Of a stretch of DNA of 64,000 nucleotides, positions 10,659 through 24,291 are shown piece by piece. Every line of letters starts with the position of its first letter. The stretch's first letter is position 1. The notes under the pieces are model-generated. The model was not told the origin of the DNA and made no database searches. It saw only the letters and a list, made by a program, of their open reading frames with translations. This stretch comes from Sipunculus nudus (taxonomy: Eukaryota > Annelida > Sipuncula > Golfingiida > Sipunculidae): NCBI GenBank assembly GCA_026874595.1, contig CM049311.1, positions 14,599,676-14,663,675 of the forward strand, read 5' to 3'. The position numbers were made by a program, and so were the translations under genes.

Positions 10659-13486
10659 AGCTCAGCTGACTATAAGTCATCTGAGCTATAGTCGTGGTCC
10701 ATTGTCCGTCGTCCGTCCGTCCCTCTGTCTTGCCGTTCGTCCGTCCGGATGTCCGTCCGTCAGACTGGCACATTTCAACACCATTGGACCTACGAATCTG
10801 AAATTCGCCATACAGTTAGATGTCCCCAAAATCTCCTACCATGACGAAAATTGGGTCAATAGGACTTCGAGATATTAAGGAAAACCTCAACTTTTTAATT
10901 GGAAATCTATTTTTACACTTCAGGACTGCCTAATATCAAAATCACTCATCTGGTTTTCTTCAAATTTACCATAAATATTACTCTATATAGTTCCTATGTA
11001 CATGCCAGAAATTAAGTCAGTATTATTTAATTTAAAAAAGTTATGGGCCCAAGCATAATGGACTTTGTAAAAAATCAGGAAAGATATTTGGTCATTTAAG
11101 ACCAAAAGTGTTAAAGGTAGGGACTTTTTTTCAGTAATACAACTTTAATTAATCAAAATTTAATTGTATACTAAAAATTAGATCAAAATCTTTTAATTTT
11201 TTTTAAATATTGGCAAAAATATAAAATTGGTACCTTAAAGTTTGACCATGGCACGTTGTTTTCCTGTAAGTACTGTGGATTTAATTTTCACAGCATGTTT
11301 TTGTTAGCATTTTGTCTGTTAACACCAAAAATTTGAAACCAGTTGATCAAATACTGTAGATTTTATTCAAGTTTTCAAGCACCATGTCACATCAAGCTAA
11401 CATCAAGCTAGTGTTATGCAGTTTGCTAGAGCTCAGCTCCCCAGCTTCAGCTCTAAGTTCCTTAAATTTAGCATACAGTTAGATGTCTCCGAAATCCCCT
11501 ACCATGTCAAGAATTTTATCACTAGGACTTAATTCCTTCGAAATATTAATGAAAAACTTCACTTTTCCATTAAAAACCCATTGTTACACTGTAAGACTGC
11601 CTAATATCAAAACCACTGATCTGACTTTGATCATATATAATATACATATTTTTCTATACATTCACTATGCACATGCCAGAAATGATATCAGTATTGCGTA
11701 ATTGTTTTAAGTTATGGGCCCAAACATAATGCACTTTTTAAAAAATCAAGGAATACATTTACTCCCTTAACAAGAGGATTGCTGAAGCTAGAGATTTTTT
11801 TGTCAGGGATGTAACATTTTTAATCAAGATTCAATTGAATACCAAAAATTAGTTCTGAATTTTTCAAATTTTATAAGTTATAAGTATAAATATAAAATTA
11901 GTACCTTAAATTTTGCCCAACTTTGACCATGGCACGTTTGTTTCCTGAGAGCACTGTTGATATAATTTTCATATCATGCACACATAAGGATTTCATCTTT
12001 GTAGTTTAGAAAGCTAAAAGAAATTGGCCAAATATTGTAGCTTTTATAAATGTTTTTAGCTCAGCTGACTATAAGTCATCTGAGCTATAGTCGTGGTCCA
12101 TTGTCCGTTGTCCGTCCGTCCGTAAGACTGGCACGTTTCGACACCGTTGGACCTACGAATCTGAAATTAGGCATACAGTTAGATGTCCCCAAAATCTCCT
12201 ACCATGCCGAAAATTGGGTCAATAGGACTATGTTCCTTCGAGATATTAAGGAAAAACCTCAATTTTTTATTAGAAATCTATTTTTACTCTTCAGGACTGC
12301 CTAATATCAAAACCACTCATCTGGTTTTCTTCATATTTACCATAAATATTCCTCTATATAGTTCCTATGTACATGCCAGAAATTAAGTCAGTATTGTTTA
12401 ATTTAAAAAAGTTATGGGCCCAAACATAATGGAGTTTGTAAAAAAAACAGGAAGATATTTGGTCACTTAAGACCAAAAGTGTTAAAAGTAGGGACTTTTT
12501 TTCAGTAAAACAACTTTAATTAATCAAAATTTAATTGTATATACTAAAAATTAGATCAAAATCTGTTAATTTTTTTTAAATATTGGCAAAATCATAAAAT
12601 TGATACCTTAAATTTTGCCCAACTTTGGCCACGGCACGTTGTTTTCCTGTAAGTACTGTGGATTTAATTTTCACAGCATGTACATATAAGGATTTAATCT
12701 GTTGAAATCTGTTGTATTCCCTTACATTGTCAAGCAGTCCACTTTGATGACTGTAGGTCATTCAGTGCACATCTCTATGCTCCCCAGGCGGTTGGCATAA
12801 TTTTAGATGTCCCCAAAATCTCCTACCAAACCGAAAATTAGATTATTAGGACTTTGTTCCTTCGAGATATTAAGGAAAAAACTCCGTTTTCCATAAAAAA
12901 AAGCCATTGTTACACTTCAAGGCTGCCTAATATCAAAACCACTGATCTGTTTTTGATCATATTTAGTATTCACATTCTTTCATACATTTTCTATGACCAT
13001 ACCAAAAATTAGGTCAGTATTGGGTATTATTTTGAAGTTATGGGCCAAAATATAATGCAATTTTTAAAAAAAATCAGGAAATTTATTTACTCATCTAACA
13101 TGAGAATTGCTGAACCTAGAGACTTTTTTTTCAGGAATATAACTTTATTTAATCAAGATTCAATTGTTTACCCAAAATTAGATATGAATTTTGCAAATTT
13201 TTCAAGTTATTTGCATAAATAAAAAATCAATACCTTAAAATTTGTCCAACTTTGGCACTGTTTTAATTTTCACTGCATATATACATAAGGATTTAATCTT
13301 TTAAAATCTGAAATTTCAAAGAAATTGATTGGAAAGAATAGCTTTTGTTCACGTTTTCATACACCATGTCTAGTGTTGTTTACATCTAGCCCACCTAGTA
13401 GTTCAGCCTTCACTTGCATTATGTAACACGCCCCAGGCAGCTTGCCTTGGCTAAGCTACCAGCAGGCTTCCCCTTTGCCCTGCACT

Positions 13487-13508
13487 CCCCCCCCCCCCCC
13501 CCCCCCCC
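13487..13508. repeat. C homopolymer run (22 bp)
   Basis: An uninterrupted C run inside A2; a similar run recurs at a comparable place in A4 (55077-55094). Confidence 0.95.
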
Positions 13509-14337
13509 GATGGTGCATAAACTAGATGAATGTTATTGTTTTCTGTATTTGATTCATTCTTATTCTAGGCTATGCTACATTTTAGATTTTGTATTGTACC
13601 ACCAGGGTTACAATGATTAAAGTGTACATTTAATTGTGTCCACAAAGTGGTGTATTGCTATGAAAGTGTGGATGTTCATCAGATAAGTAATTCCTTACTT
13701 CAGAAGAGTAAAAACTTCACCAGATGTGAAATTGACTATTAATTCCAGTAATAAATTAAAACTGGGATAGTAATTAGCACAATGATATTGTTTGTCCCTC
13801 ATTCAACCAACAGTGTGTATACTTTATTTGAAAAGATGTTTTATTTTATCAAATTTACTGAATCTTTTATTTTATTTTGGTGAATAAAATTAAGCATGTA
13901 CTGAAAACTCCAGTGTACAAAACTTTTTAATAGTAATTCAAGGAATATTCTTGTAGATGCCATGTTGTGGCATTATTTTCTTTTAAATTCAGTTCAAACA
14001 TTTATGATTTAAAAATAATAAAATATATGTGTATGCATAATATGACCCAATATGAGCTACACTCTGGATATATGATGATTGCAACTTTTGCAACAATTCT
14101 AATATTTAAAATTATAGTTTCAGTTTTTTACTCTGTATATATAATGATTGCAACTTTTGCTACAATTCTAATGTTTTAACTTATATATTCAGTTTTTTTA
14201 TTAAAAATTTATAAAACCTGTAAATAAAAAAAAATGATTCAGATAAAAACTTCTTAATGGAAAAAGTGGATATGCTTAAAAAAAAAAGGCTTATATATAA
14301 ACTTAAATGCATTATTCCCTTGAAAGTGAAATAAAGG

Positions 14338-16221
14338 TACCGTATTTATGCGTGTATAAGACGACCCCGTGTATAAGACGACCCCAAATGTTGAGCCTCA
14401 AATTTTGGTTCGAATTATTTTTCAGCATCTTAAGTTGGAGCTGCCAGCTACTGAAGATCACTTTGTTAGCATAATGATAACTTTAACACTGATGATTGAA
14501 ATTTTTGATTCCTAAAATGGTCAGTGGTATATTTTTTTGTTTATGATGCTACAAGTGAAAACAGGAAAGTAATATAGAAAGGTATGGAGCAGACCAAAAC
14601 GGAATTAATTTAACATATCAAAGAATGAGAATTATGCAACAATTCAAATTAATATCATAAGAGACATCAAAGGGTCAATTTTAGGGCCCAAATTTGGGTA
14701 ATAAATTATTATCCAGGAAATGGCACCCACTAAGAATTAACATGTCAAGAGAATGTGCATTACAGGGCATTGAAACCTTCCTTTTTAAAAAAGATAAATT
14801 TATTTAAAAGAAATGTCAGTCTTCTGCATAATTTGAGGGAGATCACCCGCAACACCCACTGCATTTCAGCGTCCACATTTATAAGTGGCTTAAGGTAGAC
14901 AAGTGACAGCGCATGAAACCAAGGCTTCCATGATGCTCTACTTAACTAGGCTACCTCATTTATTATTCCATGTTAATCTTGAACTATCGAAAATTACATT
15001 TTCCTGGCCTGTCCACAACCATGTCACAGTCACCAAATTTTCCCACAAAATGTATCACGTTTGCTTAAACGACGTCGGTCAGGTTTGAATTTATTCCGTT
15101 GTACCAGTGAGGAAGGAAAAACGTAATTAGGTAATGACCCAGTAGGACTTTCGTGAACTACGTTATTTTACGACATTTAACTGTGTGCAAGTTCAATGCT
15201 ACCTTGTAGAAACTAGGGTTTCCATTCGGGTACTATTTAAAAGGATATACGCACCAAATCCGGGGTTTCGTTATAAAATTGTGAGGAAATTCGTCATATT
15301 TATATCCCGCGGAAACTCGGTCCCTTTCTTGAACTCAGTTGACCCGTTATAATAAATTCATTTTTTGGCGTAGTCCAATAATACAAGCTTGACAAACATT
15401 GAATTTCGCGTCACGTGAGGAAAGGCCGCTTCTTATTTATAATTATAATGCGCTACTGGTTGTCTTGTAATCGAAGTGCCATGTGCGAGTCTCCGTGTAT
15501 GTCAGTGTGCAAGCCAGCTGACAGCGTCCGCATTCACTGGACTCGTGAACATTTTACGCGGTAATTACGGCACCATATGAAAAAATCATCCTTGTATTTA
15601 TATGCATATTACGTGCTACTGGATGGCATTAGCAAGCGTCCAGCATCCCTTGCGCGAGCGCTGTACTCTCGGATCTTGAGTACATGGGTAAGCCCCGCAA
15701 GCTGATAGCGGCATCGACAATTATATCACTGCGTACCTGTTTAAAGTGATTTGCCAAGAATTTTTTGGCAAAATATACTTTAAAACTTGGATTGGGAATT
15801 CCGTTTCGGTCTGTCAGTTCCGCGATTCCGTCCGCTATCGCGGGAAATCACTGGCTCTACTGTCATTAGGGCTTTCATATATTGATTCCGTTAAAATTCC
15901 TGTGTCAATGCGGCAAGGCAAACCTTTTCTTATCAATTATTTAACTATGTGTGCATGTAAATCTGATGTATAAACGATAAATTTAAACAAAAACAAAGCA
16001 CTGTAATGTTCTTTATTGAGTGTACATTACCACCATACGGACATGATCACCGATATTCACGCCGTCCAGTTCGACCGACGTAATAATGCTGATTGCCGTA
16101 AATTATCCTCGGCGGCCCTGAGGACACCGAAAAACTTGTACCCTTGTATAAGACGGCCCCCCTTCTTTGCCAAATATTTTTAGGATAAAATTTGTCGTCC
16201 TGTACACGCATAAATACGGTA
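14338..16221. mobile_element. TIR DNA transposon, non-autonomous, TA-flanked
   Basis: The left end CCGTATTTATGCGTGTATAA and the right end (inverted, TACACGCATAAATACGG) are near-perfect inverted repeats flanked by TA, as in the Tc1/mariner/pogo group. Subterminal GTATAAGACGACCCC units occur twice on the left and once, changed, near 16147. The interior is richer in CpG than its surroundings and has no recognisable transposase. It sits within A2. Confidence 0.78.
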
Positions 16222-19200
16222 TTGGTCCATTCTGTCCACTTGCCTGTCCATCTGTAAATTTTCATATGCATCACAGTATCTCAAAACTTTACTGTTTTCT
16301 TCATGACAGTCTTGTCAGAGTATTAGTTTGCAATCATATATTCAGAACTTTACTATAACCAAGTAGGAGGGCCCCTTTCCTCTGAGCTTTTCATATTCTT
16401 ATATAAATGAAAAACATTACAATAGAATATTTCTACATCCACCTTCGTGCTGCCCTCACTTTTCCCTTCTCCGAACCCCATCCCAAAGTCAGCCTCAGTA
16501 AGCAAGAACAAGATGAATCAGATATATTCATACTTTAATATTTTGTATAACTATTCATCCATAGGTACCTATGTACATGCCAGAAATTATGTCAATATTG
16601 TGTAATATGTAGACATAGTGGGCATCACAATAATGTACCTTGTCAAGACTAAAGAGATATTGTGTCATACAATCACAAATTCATAAATCACTTCATCAGC
16701 ATAGTTAATCATAACATCATATCTGTCAAATTAAAAGCTTGCAGACTACCATACACTTTAGATCCTTCAACAAATAGCCTTATCATCAATCTGCTACTGC
16801 TTATTACTGCTGTCATTGCATTCATATTTGCTCAAATATATCACAATTTTCAACCCCTCCTAAATAAATAAAAATAAACCACTATATTTTACTCTATTAA
16901 TCCATCAGTCAGGTAATTTCATTTATCATTTACTCACATATTACATTACATTCCTTTATAATAGCCCAACATGTCCATGATATTCATAAGCTTTCTCGAC
17001 TCGATATAGTATCACAGTGGAGAAACATTTATAGTCCAATCACGATCAGCTGAGCGCCGTGACCCATGGGTCCCTTGTTAGGAGACCATGTCAGACCCAG
17101 GCTTAATCCAGCCCCTCTTCAGTCACCTGTATGTTGACCTTGTTGACCTTTCATCAGAATATGCATGCTTGAGCGAAGCATACCTTGGGGCAGCCAGGCA
17201 GCTAATGCCCAGCCACAGTTAATCCAGGTGTCCAACCCAACTCATCTAGTAGTTGTTTTGAAAAACAACATAACAATAAACAATAAATTAATAATTTTGT
17301 ATTGGTTTTTTATAACAAATTAAAGAAAAGTTAATAGAAAAGGAATTTGTTAGTTGATGAGTAACAGAAAATTAACTTGCAGTTACTGATGATGTAAGAA
17401 CTTGAATGGATGGATAGAATGTCAATGTCAATGTCATTCCAAATAACACCATGCAGTCACCTATGGTATTTTTCAGTGAAATTTTAATGATAAAAAAATA
17501 AATCATATTATTCATTACTAATCATTAGGGATCATATGAAGGAAATTAATGATAGACAAAGATGCAGTTGATAATATTAATCTAGATTCCTACTGTGTCT
17601 AGTGTGTAAATTGATGTGAAAGTAGTCCAAAGTGAATATATTACATTTATTTTTTTTTAATATAAATAAAAGCCATAAAACCAGGTACTTATGATCATTA
17701 TTTAAATTTGTGAAATTTGTATATTCTGGATTCTCAACATCTTTGTTTGGCTAAAACTGAATAAATACTAGACATGGTGCGAATGCTTTGCAAATGTATT
17801 TGAATATGAATATGAATATGTACTGCATTAAAAAATTTTATTGCATAAGAATGGGAATTCAGGTAAAAATGAAAGTATTTGAATACCAGTGCAGATAACT
17901 CTCAAAATGTATTCATGAATGCATTCATGAATATATTCTATAATATTATTTCAATAATCATTTCAGTTATATTTTATTTAAAAAAATCATATGATTTTCT
18001 TATTTTTTTTAATAAAAATTATATTGGCACAATATTTGTTATTAAATTTTAATAAATAGTTTAAACTCTTTTATAATATGTGCTGCTTATAAGTTATATG
18101 GCCAAGTCGAAATCTGTGTGACAATAGCACTCCATTTGTTAATAAAATAAATGAAATCAATCCTCTTCCCTGTCTCCAAAGATACTATCAAAATCATACA
18201 TAAGCTAAACACCAACAACTCATAATAAAGCTTATATTTATTACCACACAAAACAAGCATGTGCCTCATTTCTAAATCATATTTTTTTATCATATATAAC
18301 ATCTGAGGGCCGTGACCCATGGGTCCCTTGTTTTTCTCTATTTTTGAGACCTCAAAAGATGCCGTCATCTGTTAACAGGGCACAAATCTTAATGACTGGA
18401 CTTAGAATCTTCTGTCTTGACACACAGGGAGGTCCATGAAAAGTCTTTTCGGAAACCTGGAATTAGGTCTCTGTTACCCATATTCTTCAAGCTGTGGGGC
18501 TCTGAAGTTCCCCGCAGAATAATGAAAAATATGATACAAAAGCTCAAATATCTGAACAATTAATGCATTGATCACCATGATTCTTTGCATGGATATTGAT
18601 CATGGAGTGTTTCATCAGTTTTTGCTGACTGGTGGCGCCACCTGTATTTTTTCGATTTTTTAACGATTTTTTTCTATTTTTGAGACCTCAAAAGATGCCG
18701 TCATCTGTTAACAGGGTACAAATCGTAACCGTTGGTCCTGGAATCTTCTCACTTTACATCCAGAGAGGTCCATGGAAGGTCCTTTTGGAAACCCCGAATT
18801 AGGTCTCTGTTACCCATGTTCTTCAAGCTATGGGGCTCCAAAGTACCCCCCAGAATAATGAAAAATTTGATACAACAGCTCAAATATCTGATCAACTAAT
18901 GCAATGATCACCATGATTCTTTGCATGCATATTGATCATGGAGTGTTTCATCAGTTTCTGCAGACTGGTGGCGCTACCTGTATTTTTCAATTTTTTTTTT
19001 ACAATTTTTTTTCTCTTATTTTTGAGACCTCAAAAGATGCCGTCATCTGTTAACAGGGCACAAATTGTAACAGCCGGATCTGGAATCTTCTCACTTTACA
19101 TTCAGAGAGGTCCATGAAAAATGTCCATGGAAACCAGAAATTAGGTCTCTGTTACCCATATCCTTCGAGCTATGGGGCCCCGAAGTACCCCCCAGAATAG

Positions 19201-19329
19201 TAAAAAATTTCATACAAAAGCTCAAGTATCTGAACAACTAATGCATTGATCAACATGATTCTATGCATGGATATTGATCATGGGGTGTTACATCAGTTTT
19301 TGCTGACTGGTGGCGCCACCTGTATTTTT

Positions 19330-22300
19330 AGCGAACCTGTGAGTTTATGCGATGGTGCGGCGGCGTCCGTCGTGCGTCGTCTGTTGTGCGTCGTCTGTAC
19401 GTTAACCATAGCTATCTCAAAAATGGCAGAAGCTAGCATCACCAAATTTTTTGCATATAATCAGTCATCCAAAAAACTATATCAGAGTTTGTTTATTTTT
19501 TTTCTAACTGCATTTTATTAGATTTTATAGGGAAAAAGCTAAAAAAGCTTTAAAAATCTTCTTCTCCGAAACTGCCCAGCCAAATTGTCCAATATTTCAC
19601 AGAAATGATCCCTGGAACAATCTTTCTCACGTTTGTTCGAATGGTTCCAGTTTGGAGATTTTTGGCCGAGATACAGTAGGTTGAACTTTGTTAACTGTGC
19701 AAAAAAGCATATTAAAATTTAAATCTCAGAAACGGCTGTAGTTATCATCACCAAATTTTATGCCAATGCTGGTCACATAGGTCATATCTGAAATTGAGGT
19801 ATTGATGGCGCCACCTGCATCGGCCTTTTTTGTACAGGGTCATCAGTGCCTGTATCATTCTGATGGCTACAAAAAAATTCTTCTCTGAAACCATATGGCC
19901 AAAATGTTTAATATCGCACAGAAATGATCCTAGGGTAGTGCTTTCTTAAGTTTGTTCAAATGGTCTCTTTTCAGTGACTTTTGGCTAAGTTATGGGAAGC
20001 TGAATTTAGTCATATGCCATAACAGCCCATTTTAGCTCAGTGGCTACAAAGATCTTCTTCTCAAAAACCACTGGGCCAAATTCTTAAATCTCACACATTA
20101 ATTATCCTCAGATATGGATAATTCAAGTTTGTTCAAATGGTTTTGGTTCATTGCTTTTTGGCTGAGTTACTGGAAGCTGAACTTATAGCCAGTTTGCTGT
20201 ATCGTCCTATATGGGTTATAAACCTGTGAAACGTTTTTCGACTGATGCCACTGAAGCCAGTTTGTTAAATATTTTACAAGAATGATTCTTATAATAATTG
20301 TCATTAATGGTTCCACATGAATGATTTTTGCCTGAATTATGGAGATTGAATTGAGTCATTTTACCATATATGTTAGCTGTGTGATGCTGTTACATCTAGC
20401 CTGGTACTAGTTTATCAGCATCTATTACATCATGCCACTAGACATTTAGATTTCAGGTTTTCTTTGGTTAATATTGACAAGAAAGTTTTTTAAAAGCTTT
20501 TAAAAAATTTATATTTATGATTTAAGTTATTCATCGTACCAGGCAATGTTACAATCATGGATATTCAGCTCTCTGTGGCTATATTAAGACAACTGTACGT
20601 GGATTATAAATTATTGGTATCCCTGCTCAACTTAATTCAAGAATTTGCCATCAATGAGATATATCTGTATTTTAAATTTGCATTAAGTATGCATCCGTAA
20701 TAATTGTATCGCCTGACATAGTCTGGAGATACTATGGTTTAGGCACAGTTGCGCTGCCGCCGCCGCAGAGATTTCTTTTGGACACAATAACTCAAAAAAT
20801 ATTTCAAGGATCTTTTTCAAACTTGACACATTTATAGATATAGGTGAGAGGACGAAGCCTATTCAAAATGGGGTCATGACCTCAACAAGGAGAGTGACCT
20901 TGACCTTGAATAGATCAATTTTGGGGGAAAATCACACAAATTCTTAAATATCTCAAGAAATCTTTCATGGATTTATCCAAAAATCAAGTTGGACAAAGAT
21001 CTTGGATAGTGATGTCATGTACCGGAAACTGGTGGTGCCACCTAGTATCCTTTTCTTGTTTTTGTGCCGTTTAATACCCCCATCATTGCCACTTGACAGT
21101 ACTTTTAGCATCACAAGTCAAAAACTGATTGACAGATTTCTTTAATATTATGCATGTACATAGGTATGGGTTATGGGATGATGTATATTAAAATTGGGGT
21201 CATGACCTTTCCTTTGAGAGTGGCTTTGACCTTAAATATTAATATATATGGTGAAAATCACATAAAATCATGAATATCTTAAAAAGGGATGCATGGATTG
21301 GTCCAAAAATCAAGTTGACAGAAGATCTTGGATAGTTTTGTCTTTTGCAGAAGATAGGTGGCGCCACCTGTTGTCCTTTTCTTGTTTTTTGCGCCTTTGA
21401 ATACCCCATCATTGCCACTTGACAGTATATACTGTGAGCATTATAAGTCAAAGAGTAATGGACAGATTTCTTTTATGTTATGCATGTATATAGATATAGT
21501 TTATGGAATGAGGTATATTTAATTTTAAATTTAATTTTAAAATTTAATTTAATTTAAATTATTTTTTTTAAATTTAATTTTTTTTCAAATGTTGGATATT
21601 TTGGAATGCAGTTTATTGATTTGGGGTCATGACCGTGACTATGAGAGTGACCTTGACCTTGAATATTCCCATATTTGGTGAAAAACATAAAATCATGAAT
21701 ATCTTAAAAAAGGGCCACTTGACAGCACTGTGAGCATTATAAGTCAAAAACCCTTTGATCAATTGTCCTTCCCAATCCAAAATATTCCTATATTTTGTAC
21801 AAATGTTTCTCCGGTCATTGCTAAAATACAAATACATCACATTATATCAACAAAATACCACAAAACCTCATTTGTCTGGTGATACTATGGCACCAGCGGT
21901 GCCAAGAAATGTCTAGTTTTACATATATTCCTGATTTCTTTTTTTATAATAAGTCAGCTGAAAAGAATTTTGTATTGGGAAAATAAATTTCAAAGTTATT
22001 TCAAGTAGGGACCACTTTTGTGTTCAGATGGCAGCACTTGGTTTACCATTGGCAGATTGCCAGTGCCTTGATGTTGGCCATAAGCCAAGATGATGTCAGC
22101 TCTATAAATAGTTTTAGCACAGTGCCAGGATTGGAGGAAGTGCAGCCAGGTATAGGTCAAGAGTCCACTCAGTGCAGTAGCTGCATTCTATTTATAGCTT
22201 TGGCAGACTGCTCACTGCATCATATTTGGCACCAAAGTTCAGCCTGAATCTGTTTATAGCTTTGGCAGACTGCCAACTGTGTCAGATTATGCAACAGGTC

Positions 22301-22999
22301 AAGAGTTCACTCGGTGCAGCCAGGTACAGGTCAAAAGTTCTCTCAGTCTAGCCAGGTGCAGGTCAAGAGTTCACTCAGTGCAGTAGCTTGAGGCAGCAAT
22401 TTGTCACAGGTCACTTGGGGGCAACTGCCTTACTCACCTAAGCCTTGTCAGCCCAGTGCATCAAACTCTGGGGAAGTTTGATGTATTGGACTGATATTTT
22501 GACCTGTCTATGCGTCTTTGATGGTATTCTCATTTACAAGACAGGTGGTGCCACGTACATTGACTTTTGCACAGTGTATGTGCCTTATACTTATTTCTAC
22601 AGAGGAATTTGATATATCAGCCTGCAATTGGGCATATTTATACATATCGAATAGCTTTGTGATATACAAGACTGGTGGTGCCACCTACAATAATTTTTGC
22701 ACAGTGTGTCCCTGCTTATTTCTCAGGAGAGGTTTGATATATCAGTCTTAAAATTGGCATATGTGTATATCTCTGATAGCTTCGAAGTATACAAGACTGG
22801 TGGTGCCAGCTACAATCGTTTTTGTGTTGTGTGCACCTATGCCAGAATTTCAGCATTGATGTTTGTGTAATTGTTTCTTATTCAAAATGTTTAGTACTTG
22901 CATTGTTCATATACATGAAAAGTAATGGTCCAGCATTGAAGCATTATACCTGGTGTATTTCCTAATGCACAGGTTCGCATTAGGCCTGTAGGCCTTGTT
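19330..22999 (+). mobile_element. Family C repeat C1, nested in B2
   Basis: It starts AGCGAACCTGTGAG and ends CACAGGTTCGC, AGGCCTGTAGGCCT, TGTT. The end pair GCGAACCTGTG/CACAGGTTCGC is a perfect 11-bp inverted match. Both flanks are family B sequence that would join into a normal B unit (compare 18970-19030). Internal stretches repeat CAGAAATGATCC and AAGTTTGTTC motifs and, later, GGCAGACTGCCAACTG with AGGTCAAGAGTTCACTC. It holds element E. Confidence 0.8.
20706..21918 (+). mobile_element. Family E repeat, nested in C1
   Basis: It starts GTATCGCCTGACATAGTC and ends with GGTGATACTATG, the hairpin GGCACC-AGC-GGTGCC and TCTAGTTTT. About three diverged units of roughly 300 bp (GACCTTGACCTTGAATA, CATTGCCACTTGACAGTA) fill it, with GGTGGCGCCACC at 21358. 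Similarity of the TAGTTT end to family D suggests kinship. Confidence 0.65.
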
Positions 23000-23575
23000 T
23001 TTTTTTTTTTACAATTTTTTTCTCTATTTTTGAGACCTTAAAAGATGCCGTCAACTGATAATAGGGCACAAATCGTAATGACTAGACCTAGAATCTTCTT
23101 TCTTGACATGCTGGGAGGCCCATGAAAAGTCTCCTTGGAAACCTGAAATTAGGTCTCTGTCACCCATATTGTCTGAGCTATGAGGCTCATAAGTACCCCC
23201 CAGAATAATTGAAAATTTGATACAAAAGTAGGGCACAAATCATAACCATGGGGCCCAGAATCTTCTAACTAGACATGCTGAGAGTTCCTCAAAAGTTTTC
23301 CCCAGAAACCTGAAATTTGGTCAAAGGGACCAATATTCTCAGAGCTTTGGGATATGTTTGAGCACCCTAGAAATAAGGGAAAATACACACAAACTGCCAG
23401 ATTCCTCATGAAAGGCCGGTTAGTTTGTCATCAGATTTGTTGTGCTTATGGGTCTTGATGAACTTAAGCTAATATGCATGAACAATGATGCCACCTATCA
23501 TAATTTATTATCTGTGCAAGGACATATTATCAACATGTCATTCGGCTGAGCATCATGACCCACAGGTCACTTGTT

Positions 23576-24141
23576 TTCTGTGCAATAACTTTCCTTAATT
23601 TTATCCAAAGTGATGTAATTTCTGAACACTTTAACAATTTACGTATGAAATATATACAGGGCTATCAATAGGAAGAAAATCTTTATTCTTGCAAGTCACA
23701 TGATAATTTGGAGCATCCTAATTAATTATGATCTCTCTCTCCCACTCTCTCTCCATATATATGTGTGTGTCAAATTTAGTAGAATTGTGTAAAATTGAAT
23801 TTTTTTTATTTAAAATATTTTTTGTATCATTATATGGTGAGACATTGTGTCATTCTATGATTATTTGACTAGACCCCTAGGGGTTAGTTGTAAGCAGAGT
23901 GTTTTCACAGGTTTTTGAGATAAATGGCAGTGGTCAGTGACAAATGCAAGAGCCAACTTTGATTATTGGTGCAACACCCAGAATTAAAGCGCATTAGGTC
24001 AGACGCCTTGACCCCGCAGATTTGAGTGTCTGAGTTATAATTTGAGCAAACGCGTGCTTACCCCAGTTTTTCATGAAAGCCCTGTATATAAATAAAAATG
24101 CTTCCTGCGGTTCTTAAGAATACATTATTTTTATTCCTCAG
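23576..24141. other. Intron before TSR exon 3
   Basis: Plain AT-rich intron with short CT and GT runs near 23731-23770. No further exon is seen. Confidence 0.5.
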
Positions 24142-24291
24142 ACGACTGGAGGAGTTGGGGAGCATGGGACGCTTGTAGTCAGACATGCGGGCGAGGAATA
24201 CAACGGAGAACCAGGACATGCAGGACAAATAATTGTCGAGGAAATAATGCCATGACGAGAGGATGCATGAATGGGCCATGTGATACCTCTG
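24142..24291 (+). CDS. TSR exon 3, classical
   Basis: A 150-bp phase 1-1 exon (acceptor CCTCAG, donor GTGAGT) found by splice sites and motif; it has no long flanking ORF. It encodes WRSWGAW, CSQTCGRG (O-fucosylation consensus), the basic strand QRRTRTC, and six cysteines ending in NGPC. It follows a 14.2-kb intron packed with nested repeats and precedes VWA3. Confidence 0.92.

Larger units (their letters stand above)
12058..17079 (+). mobile_element. Family A repeat A2, nested in A1
   Basis: It starts AGCTCAGCTGACT after a T5 run and ends GACCCATGGGTCCCTTGTT. The flanks (TAAATGTTTTT and AGGAGACCATGTCAG) join to match the uninterrupted A3 sequence at 52852-52873, fixing both ends and showing no target duplication. 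It contains a C-run (13487-13508) and a TIR transposon (14338-16221); without the latter it is about 3.1 kb. Confidence 0.85.
10659..18332 (+). mobile_element. Family A repeat A1, split by nested A2
   Basis: It begins AGCTCAGCTGACTATAAGTC (a 5' palindrome) and ends with the GACCCATGGGTC palindrome plus CCTTGTT. Removing the nested A2 (12058-17079) leaves about 2652 bp, close to the 2714 bp of the matching copy A3 (51439-54152), with which it aligns on both sides of the gap. It has no coding capacity, only internal near-repeats containing ATGGGCCCAAACATAATGCA and GACCATGGCACG. Its right flank is family B sequence but its left flank is not, so a rearrangement is possible there. Confidence 0.75.
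18333..23575 (+). mobile_element. Family B repeat array B2, interrupted by family C
   Basis: There are at least four B units (CTCTATTTTTGAGACC, CATCTGTTAACAGGG, GGTCTCTGTTACCCAT, and GGTGGCGCCACC or close variants at about 18632, 18967 and 19309). Sequence resumes after the C1 insertion at 23000 and ends at CATCATGACCC...GGTCACTTGTT (23545-23575). The 5' terminus of this array was not found; it abuts the end of A1. Confidence 0.7.

Noticed and set aside
11483-12386. Short ORFs beginning MSPKSPTM
   Set aside because: They recur in every family A copy at the same place and hold no domain; part of the repeat.
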